Notes under the pieces: generated by a model
What the model saw: only the letters and a program-made list of their open reading frames with translations
Told to the model about the DNA's origin: nothing
The model's database searches: none
Translations under genes and position numbers: made by a program
Shown here: positions 8,613 to 12,400 of the stretch, piece by piece
Position numbering within the stretch: position 1 is the stretch's first letter
How the letters are laid out: each line of letters begins with the position of its first letter
Assembly (NCBI GenBank): GCA_032156805.1
Contig: JALDXQ010000187.1
Coordinates: forward strand, 1 to 14,074
Reading direction: 5' to 3'
Length of the DNA: 14,074 bases
Source of the DNA: Gp6-AA40 sp032156805
Lineage (GTDB): Bacteria > Acidobacteriota > Vicinamibacteria > Vicinamibacterales > UBA2999

Positions 8613-8655
8613 GCGTCGGCCTGCGAACTCGAGCTTCATACACGCAGGCCGACGC
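8613..8655. repeat. Perfect 13-bp inverted repeat (17-nt loop)
   Basis: GCGTCGGCCTGCG at 8613-8625 is exactly complementary to CGCAGGCCGACGC at 8643-8655, with a 17-nt loop. It fills most of the gap between the beta-barrel stop codon (8569) and the small HTH gene start (8671). As RNA it would be a very stable 13-bp stem. No T-run follows on either strand, so it is not a textbook intrinsic terminator. It could attenuate or stabilise the efflux transcript, or act as a DNA operator. Its presence argues that 8570-8670 is non-coding. Confidence 0.85.
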
Positions 8656-8658
8656 TCC

Positions 8659-8662
8659 GGAG
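8659..8662 (+). promoter_or_regulatory. Ribosome site deciding the start at 8671
   Basis: GGAG at 8659-8662 lies 8 nt before ATG 8671. It lies just 3' of the 13-bp inverted repeat, so folding of that stem-loop would sit next to, but not cover, this site. It favours 8671 over the upstream in-frame ATG at 8566. Confidence 0.55.
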
Positions 8663-8670
8663 CTATCTCG

Positions 8671-8895
8671 ATGCAGATGCTGTCGTTCCGCAAGCTCGTT
8701 CAGGTCATTCGTGAAGAATTCGAGGACGCACCGGATCTCACGGTGACCGCTGGCGAGGCCGCCCGCTTCTTCGGCCTCGATCGGCCGACCTGTGAACGCG
8801 TCCTCACCGAGTTGCTTCGAGTCGGGTTTCTTGTCCTCGGTGTTGACGCTCGCTATCGCCAGACTCCGACCGAGTGCACTGTGGGAAGCCGGTGA
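8671..8895 (+). CDS. Small winged-helix-like protein
   Basis: This 74-residue protein reads as a compact winged helix: an N-terminal helix (FRKLVQVIREEFED), then LTVTAGEAARFFGLDRPTC and CERVLTELLRVGFLVLGVD, ending in a basic beta-wing (ARYRQ). The pattern resembles small 'AraC-target-like' winged-helix ORFs seen in several soil phyla, but the family is not formally named here. An in-frame ATG at 8566 overlaps the preceding stop codon (ATGA) and would add 35 residues. That extension is low-complexity, runs through the 13-bp inverted repeat and has no conserved look, so 8671 is preferred, with GGAG 8 nt upstream. It may be a DNA-binding regulator read through from the efflux operon, or separately expressed. 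Confidence 0.7.
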   Translation: MQMLSFRKLVQVIREEFEDAPDLTVTAGEAARFFGLDRPTCERVLTELLRVGFLVLGVDARYRQTPTECTVGSR

Positions 8896-8912
8896 GGACG
8901 CCTGGGGTCTGC

Positions 8913-8930
8913 GCCGCCGGCATCAGCGGC
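8913..8930. terminator. Weak hairpin between convergent genes
   Basis: GCCGC at 8913-8917 and GCGGC at 8926-8930 form a 5-bp stem with an 8-nt loop in the short gap between the convergent HTH and SnoaL-like genes. It overlaps the stop codon of the SnoaL-like gene. No T-run is present on either side, so any bidirectional terminator role is a guess. Confidence 0.2.
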
Positions 8931-9288
8931 CGACGGTAAACGGATCGCCGATCAGCCAGCGCCACGTTCCGTCTGGCTGTCGGCGCGCCACTTCGAGCGC
9001 ATAGACCGACAACGGACGCGACCCAGACACGCGCCACAGGGTGTGCATGAGCGCGATGTCGCCGGCCTCGATGATCTCCTTGATCGTGTAGTCGAACGTT
9101 GCCTTCTCAGCCACAAATGGCGCGAGCTCCTCTTCGAGCTCGCGCAGACCTCGACGCAGCGTGCGGTCACGATTCAGAAAGACGGCGTCCGACTCGTACA
9201 CACTCAGGACGGCATCGAGGTCTCCTTCGCGCATGTACTGCTGGAAGAGACGGCAGATGTCTGCTGGACTGTTGGCGTGCACCTTCAT
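8923..9288 (-). CDS. SnoaL/NTF2-like (DUF4440-type) protein
   Basis: This 121-residue cytosolic protein matches the NTF2-like cone fold of SnoaL/ketosteroid-isomerase-like proteins. It starts with helices SPADICRLFQQYMREGDLDAV, then the typical LSVYESDAVFLNRD, a helix RGLRELEEELAPFV, and beta strands around DIALMHTLWRVSG and ending GTWRWLIGDPFTV. In this large family some members are isomerases or cyclases and many are of unknown role. No catalytic Asp/His set can be assigned with confidence. There is no clear Shine-Dalgarno; instead the 16 bases upstream of the ATG form the inverted repeat ATGCGT-TTGG-ACGCAT. It lies 57 bp after the zinc-finger gene on the same strand and may be co-transcribed with it. 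It converges on the efflux operon. Confidence 0.82.
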   Translation of the reverse strand: MKVHANSPADICRLFQQYMREGDLDAVLSVYESDAVFLNRDRTLRRGLRELEEELAPFVAEKATFDYTIKEIIEAGDIALMHTLWRVSGSRPLSVYALEVARRQPDGTWRWLIGDPFTVGR

Positions 9289-9304
9289 ATGCGTTTGGAC
9301 GCAT
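9289..9304. repeat. Inverted repeat touching the SnoaL-like start codon
   Basis: ATGCGT (9289-9294) and ACGCAT (9299-9304) form a perfect 6-bp inverted repeat around TTGG, ending exactly at the base before the start codon of the SnoaL-like gene. In mRNA it would occupy the place where a ribosome site is expected, which fits the lack of a visible Shine-Dalgarno sequence. It may limit translation initiation or be a protein-binding site. Confidence 0.6.
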
Positions 9305-9314
9305 GGGGAAGGGC

Positions 9315-9345
9315 GCAGGCCGCGACGCTCATGCGTCGAGCCTGC
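9315..9345 (-). terminator. Two-tier hairpin directly after the zinc-finger gene
   Basis: GCAGGC (9315-9320) pairs with GCCTGC (9340-9345) and CGACGC (9323-9328) pairs with GCGTCG (9333-9338), separated by a small CG/A internal loop and closed by a TCAT tetraloop. The total is 12 bp. The hairpin begins at the base after the zinc-finger stop codon (TGA at 9348-9346). On the minus strand it is followed by a C/T-rich tract rather than a run of T. It may be a partial terminator or an intercistronic stabiliser between the zinc-finger and SnoaL-like genes. Confidence 0.55.
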
Positions 9346-9615
9346 TCAATACTTGGCGAATGCCTCGTCCGGATAACAGTAGAGCCAACGCTCGCCCGGC
9401 TCTGCTGATGCGATGACGGGATGACCACTGGCTTGTGCGTGTCGAGATGCGTGCTTGTTTGGCGAACTGTCGCAACAGAGCGTGACGCCGCAGGTCTGGC
9501 AGGTCCGCAGGTGTACCCACCGGGACCCGATCTTCACGCACTCCTCGCATTGGTGCGACTTCGCGGACTTCATCGTGGTGATGCCGGAGAGATGAGTACA
9601 ACCCTTGTCTGCCAT
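9346..9615 (-). CDS. UBP-type zinc finger protein
   Basis: This 89-residue protein is almost entirely one UBP zinc finger (zf-UBP). The metal ligands in order look like C6 and H8 in CTH, C23-x2-C26, C39-x2-C42, C47, H55, H59 and H65. Typical framing motifs are WVHLRTCQTCG (33-43), CCDSSPNKHASRH (47-59) and EPGERWLYCYPDE (72-84). In eukaryotic deubiquitinases and HDAC6 this fold binds the C-terminal GlyGly of ubiquitin; bacterial stand-alone copies have no established ligand. All zinc ligands look intact. The ribosome site upstream is weak. It sits between an HTH regulator (50 bp upstream) and a SnoaL-like gene on the same strand. The family call is firm and the function is unknown. Confidence 0.9.
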   Translation of the reverse strand: MADKGCTHLSGITTMKSAKSHQCEECVKIGSRWVHLRTCQTCGVTLCCDSSPNKHASRHAQASGHPVIASAEPGERWLYCYPDEAFAKY

Positions 9616-9665
9616 GGAGTGACCAATCGAACTGAAATGACGAGCCTACCATGGGCCGTTCGTAC

Positions 9666-10118
9666 TTAGCCTCGATTCGGCTCCGCCAGCGCTGCGATGG
9701 TCCCGACCAGGTCGCACGTGAACGATGCACTCGCCGTGATCATGATTCGCAGCCTGCCGCGCTCGGAATCGTAGAGACTGTCGACGCGCGGAAAGTCGCC
9801 CTCGCCACGGCGCGAGTTGAGCCCCGCCATGATCAGCGTCGTGATTCGCTGGCCATCGTCCGGGCTGATCGCGTCCACATCCACGATGCTCGATACGAGC
9901 ACCTGCCGGGTGCGGCTGATTGGCTCGGGACCGGCATCGGTCGCCGTCCCCGCGAACTCGTCGAGAGCCGGACGCGCGATTCGGTACTCCTTGCCAATGC
10001 GCTTGGCTGGCAGGCGGCCGTCGCGAATGAACCGGCGCACTGTCTTGACGTGGAGGTTGAGGCGCCCGGCGACCTCTTCGACCGTGAACAGTTGCTTTCC
10101 CGACACGATGCTTTGCAC
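9666..10118 (-). CDS. Excisionase-type helix-turn-helix regulator with unknown C-terminal domain
   Basis: This 150-residue protein starts at GTG 10118. The N-terminal domain (about residues 9-56) is a MerR/excisionase-like HTH: LFTVEEVAGRLNLHVKTVRR, then FIRDGRLPAKRIGKEYRI, then RPALDEFAG. The C-terminal half (about 68-145) is a compact alpha/beta domain, with QVLVSSIVDVDAISPDDGQR, ITTLIMAGLNSRR and RLRIMITASASFTCDLVG. This pattern recurs in stand-alone bacterial HTH proteins, but I know no assigned function; it may bind a ligand or dimerise. No integrase or phage gene is nearby, so it is probably a transcription regulator and not a phage excisionase. Its promoter lies in an AT-rich island with repeats, which suggests autoregulation. 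The zinc-finger gene follows after 50 bp. Confidence 0.85.
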   Translation of the reverse strand: MQSIVSGKQLFTVEEVAGRLNLHVKTVRRFIRDGRLPAKRIGKEYRIARPALDEFAGTATDAGPEPISRTRQVLVSSIVDVDAISPDDGQRITTLIMAGLNSRRGEGDFPRVDSLYDSERGRLRIMITASASFTCDLVGTIAALAEPNRG

Positions 10119-10120
10119 GG

Positions 10121-10180
10121 ACTTATTATTCCTTATAGTTCTCTATTGAGTCAATTAAACAGACTTATAGAGATATTTAA
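10121..10180. promoter_or_regulatory. AT-rich operator-like island
   Basis: Only 14 of these 60 bases are G or C, in sharp contrast to the GC-rich surroundings. It contains a direct repeat CTTATAG (10132-10138 and 10164-10170, 32 bp apart), an inverted repeat TCTCTAT/ATAGAGA (10140-10146 and 10167-10173), and a central palindrome ATTGAGTCAAT (10145-10155) that overlaps the predicted -35 box. The 32-bp spacing is about three helical turns. It is a likely binding region for the HTH regulator itself or another protein. The rest of the gap to 10356 shows no convincing site. Confidence 0.55.
10125..10154 (-). promoter_or_regulatory. Predicted sigma-70-like promoter of the HTH regulator
   Basis: On the minus strand, TTGACT (10154-10149; 5 of 6 to TTGACA) and AATAAT (10130-10125; 5 of 6 to TATAAT) are 18 nt apart. 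Transcription would begin about 7 nt after the -10 box, almost at the GTG start codon (10118), giving a leaderless or near-leaderless mRNA. An AAGGA lies 11 nt before the GTG but would be upstream of that start point. This is inferred from consensus only. Confidence 0.5.
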
Positions 10181-10356
10181 GGAACACCACGCGCGCGACA
10201 AGTCCATGGGCCGCAAGTTTCGTCTGCTCGGCCGTATCCGAGGCTCCTGCGCCGACCGAAAAGCAGTCGAGCGGCGGCCTTCAACTCGTCTGGCGGCCGG
10301 CCTCGCCATCGCCACGGTGTTCAAGGAGAAGAGAGCCGGGCGAGACGCTTCTCTAT

Positions 10357-10557
10357 ATGCGAAATGAATCCTGGCCGCTGCGCCGAAGTGATGCCCTCTT
10401 TGTCGTCCTGGTGGTTCTCTTCGCGCTGCCCGATGCAGGCAGCAGCTGGAGCCTGGGCAGTCACGCGGCTACTACGAAGATCGTGCTGACGGTGGCTGCA
10501 GTACTGGTCTGGATACGCATCCGCGTGTTCGGTCGGGATGATCGGAGCACCCAGTAG
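10357..10557 (+). CDS. Possible small two-helix membrane protein
   Basis: This 66-residue ORF has two hydrophobic stretches that look like membrane helices: DALFVVLVVLFALPDAG (about 12-28) and KIVLTVAAVLVWIRIRVFG (about 41-59). Basic residues lie at the N-terminus and after helix two, suggesting that both ends are cytoplasmic. No family is recognised. The ribosome site is weak and no promoter is obvious, although the AT-rich island lies about 180 bp upstream. It is the only plausible gene in the 10119-10618 interval and converges on the secreted-protein gene at 10619. It could also be a chance ORF. Confidence 0.45.
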   Translation: MRNESWPLRRSDALFVVLVVLFALPDAGSSWSLGSHAATTKIVLTVAAVLVWIRIRVFGRDDRSTQ

Positions 10558-10618
10558 TCATACGGATGCCCCGCAATCGCCCGCGGCGAGCGCCCTGATC
10601 CGCAGCGAGCACACCAGC

Positions 10619-11410
10619 CTATTTTTCGCGAGACAACCCTTCGGCGCAGGCGAACTCCCTGAGCTCGTCGTTCCCCTTGCTGGCCTTCCGGTACGTACGA
10701 ACCGTTTCCCACGGCTTGGTAAGCGCTTTCGGATCGGTCACCGTGATGCGGTCCTCGAGCAGTCCTGGACCGACGAAGCGGATGCGCTCCCGAACCACCA
10801 TCTGCTCGCTGTGTGGAGAGAAGCCTTCGATGAACGAATCGGAGTGCAGCGCGACCGTCTCGACAACGAGCGTGTCCCCTTCCCAGTGGCCCGTCGAGTA
10901 TCCCGCATAGGTCGGGTCGTCCAGGTGCTTCTGCGCCGGCTTGCGACCATCCAGGTACACGCGCCGAAGCGCGTCGTTCAGCTCGCTGAAGAATGTGATC
11001 TTGTCCTTGGTCTGCATCACCTCCATGCCATACGCCATGTTCATCATCGCTGGCACTCCTGGCGGCAGACACTTGGCGTTGTTGTCGTACTCGTACGACC
11101 CGGACATTCGAGACTTGCGGATCACTTCCCACTTCGCCAGGTATTCCGGCGTGAGTGCGGGAGCATCCGGCGATCGCCCCTGTGAGCCGTCGGACACGGG
11201 AGCCGATTGCGTTGGCCTTGCGGGCGTGCCCGCGGGCGCACCGCCAGCGCGTTGGCCGCGGCCGCCGCCGCGCCCCTGCTGCACCGGGTAATAGACACCG
11301 GAAAAGTCGGGCGTCGCTGTCGGAGAGCTCTGCGCAAGTGCCGGTGGAGCGAGGTCCGCGCACAATCCCGCGAGACACGCGACAATCAGACACGCGATCG
11401 GGCGGTGCAT
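10619..11410 (-). CDS. Secreted protein of the 'DFSG' hypothetical family
   Basis: This 263-residue exported protein has a Sec signal (residues 1-26, probable cleavage ALA|Q). TPDFSGVYYP comes next, then a flexible Gly/Arg/Pro/Ala-rich linker (about 46-80) and the main domain. Recognisable pieces are CLPPGVPAMMNM (114-125), RRVYLDGRKP (149-158), AGYSTGHWEGDTLVVET (169-185), VRERIRFVGPGLLEDRITV (206-224) and KPWETVRTYRK (232-242). I have seen this layout in many uncharacterised proteins of Acidobacteriota and some Proteobacteria; no function is assigned. ATG 11410 is preferred to an in-frame start at 11446 because AAGGAGG lies 6 nt upstream and the signal peptide starts there. It follows the DUF6152 gene by 36 bp, probably in one transcript. 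Confidence 0.82.
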   Translation of the reverse strand: MHRPIACLIVACLAGLCADLAPPALAQSSPTATPDFSGVYYPVQQGRGGGRGQRAGGAPAGTPARPTQSAPVSDGSQGRSPDAPALTPEYLAKWEVIRKSRMSGSYEYDNNAKCLPPGVPAMMNMAYGMEVMQTKDKITFFSELNDALRRVYLDGRKPAQKHLDDPTYAGYSTGHWEGDTLVVETVALHSDSFIEGFSPHSEQMVVRERIRFVGPGLLEDRITVTDPKALTKPWETVRTYRKASKGNDELREFACAEGLSREK

Positions 11411-11416
11411 GGGACG

Positions 11417-11423
11417 CCTCCTT
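11417..11423 (-). promoter_or_regulatory. Strong ribosome site deciding the start at 11410
   Basis: AAGGAGG on the minus strand lies 6 nt before ATG 11410. It rules in that start over the longer in-frame option at 11446. The leader AGGAGGCGTCC before this gene is nearly identical to AGGAGGCATCC before the DUF6152 gene. Confidence 0.75.
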
Positions 11424-11446
11424 TCGTCAACGCGAGACCGCGTCAA

Positions 11447-11836
11447 TCAATCATCGAACTTCGGCTGATTCGACAGGATGGTCCCGTCCGCCTTTGTGAC
11501 ACGCGCGATGATCGAGACGCGCGATCCATCCTTCGCCGGACTCATATCAACCGTGACCGTCTCACCCGCTTTGAGCGACGTCTTCGTCCAGCCGGCACGA
11601 AGGAGGATGCCGGGCGCGCGACCTTCCGCTGCCCATTCGACTTTCCCGTCCTTCGGATCGTCGACGACGATGTGTAGCCAGGTGTGGGGATTCACCCACT
11701 GGAAGTCCTTCACCACGCCCGTGACGGTGATCACCTTGGTCACCTCGTATGCCACATTGCTGTGATGGGACTGCACGGGAGCAGAGTGGAAAAGGACCGC
11801 CGCCAGCACGCCAACGACCACGACTGCACGGATCAT
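11447..11836 (-). CDS. DUF6152 family exported protein
   Basis: This 129-residue protein has a Sec signal (residues 1 to about 23, ending near APVQS) and then HHSNVAYE, the typical start of mature DUF6152 proteins. The fold reads as an OB-like beta barrel: KVITVTGVVKDFQWVNPHTW, LHIVVDDPKDGKVEWAAEG, GILLRAGWTKTSLKAGETVTV and a closing RVSIIARVTKADGTIL. The family is widespread in Proteobacteria and Acidobacteriota and has no proven function; the His pair at the mature N-terminus could bind metal. The reading frame stays open upstream to 12244, but that part overlaps the DUF3617 gene; AGGAGG 5 nt before ATG 11836 and the signal peptide fix the start. The gene pairs with the secreted protein downstream. 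Confidence 0.88.
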   Translation of the reverse strand: MIRAVVVVGVLAAVLFHSAPVQSHHSNVAYEVTKVITVTGVVKDFQWVNPHTWLHIVVDDPKDGKVEWAAEGRAPGILLRAGWTKTSLKAGETVTVDMSPAKDGSRVSIIARVTKADGTILSNQPKFDD

Positions 11837-11841
11837 GGATG

Positions 11842-11847
11842 CCTCCT
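11842..11847 (-). promoter_or_regulatory. Strong ribosome site deciding the start at 11836
   Basis: AGGAGG on the minus strand lies 5 nt before ATG 11836. It supports the short DUF6152 start over the much longer open frame that runs through the neighbouring DUF3617 gene. Confidence 0.75.
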
Positions 11848-11863
11848 GCTCGAGACGGCCGAG

Positions 11864-11869
11864 ATTATA
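11864..11869 (-). promoter_or_regulatory. Consensus -10 box upstream of the DUF6152 gene
   Basis: A perfect TATAAT lies on the minus strand 27 bp before the DUF6152 start, in otherwise GC-rich DNA. No good -35 box is seen at 16-18 nt spacing. It suggests that DUF6152 and the following secreted protein are transcribed separately from the aldehyde dehydrogenase operon. The rest of the 11837-11973 gap holds only a weak inverted repeat TTGCCG/CGGCAA (11922-11927 and 11944-11949), possibly related to termination of the DUF3617 transcript. Confidence 0.45.
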
Positions 11870-11973
11870 CGCCCGGCTTGCGCCCGCAGAGACCAGAGAA
11901 CTGGCCCTCTTCCCGGCGTGTTTGCCGTGGGCGACGTTCGGTGCGGCAACATCAAGCGCGTGGCGCACGACAC

Positions 11974-12399
11974 CTATTTCATGCACTCGCCAGTGCGCCT
12001 GGCGTTCACCTTCGACGCGATCGCACCGTGGGGGGTCTTCCCTTTGGTGACATTGGTATACCAGTCTGGGCCGTACGTGACATCGTGGGTGTACGTCGAA
12101 TCGGAGCCGCCATCCTTGCAGGTAAGTGTGAAGGTCAGCTTGCCTCCGGTTGCCGTCTTGACGTCGCTCACCTTGCAGTTGGCTTCTTCGGCGGCCGAGG
12201 CCAGCATTTTCACGACGTCCTTGGCATCTTCGGGCGTCATGCAAAAGTTGTCCTTGTGCCGGGCGATGGCTCCGGACACTTCGGTATCGAACACCCTCTC
12301 GTAAAGTCCCGGCCGGAGACTCACTTGTGCCTCAGCGTTTGCGCACGTGGCGAGCGTGATCGCAACAACGGCAATGCCCGGCAGCCCGGTCGTTCTCAT
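11974..12399 (-). CDS. DUF3617 family exported protein
   Basis: This 141-residue protein has a Sec signal (residues 1 to about 24, ending ANAEAQ), then LRPGLYERVFDTEVSG, the usual 'PGLWE' start of DUF3617. Two cysteines bracket the family's helix (NFCMTPEDAKDVV and EANCKVSD), and two more lie in LTCKDG and near the end (GECMK). This matches the conserved cysteine layout, with likely disulfides in the periplasm. DUF3617 has no known function. The start at ATG 12399 comes 1 nt after the aldehyde dehydrogenase stop (TGAcATG) with no Shine-Dalgarno sequence, so translation probably re-initiates from the upstream gene. A longer in-frame start at 12492 would lie inside the dehydrogenase gene and hide the signal peptide, so it was not chosen. 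Confidence 0.87.
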   Translation of the reverse strand: MRTTGLPGIAVVAITLATCANAEAQVSLRPGLYERVFDTEVSGAIARHKDNFCMTPEDAKDVVKMLASAAEEANCKVSDVKTATGGKLTFTLTCKDGGSDSTYTHDVTYGPDWYTNVTKGKTPHGAIASKVNARRTGECMK

Positions 12400-12400
12400 G

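Noticed and set aside
9666..10118. Excisionase of an integrated phage or element
   Set aside because: No integrase, recombinase, tRNA attachment site or phage gene is in the window, so a plain transcription regulator is more likely.
10206..10367. Arg-rich 53-codon plus-strand ORF just downstream of the AT-rich island
   Set aside because: It has no properly spaced ribosome site, no domain and low-complexity basic composition. It is the tail of a frame antisense to the HTH gene.
10461..11393. 310-codon minus-strand frame and a 215-codon plus-strand frame over the secreted 'DFSG' gene
   Set aside because: The chosen frame has a signal peptide, AAGGAGG ribosome site and family motifs; the alternatives have none.
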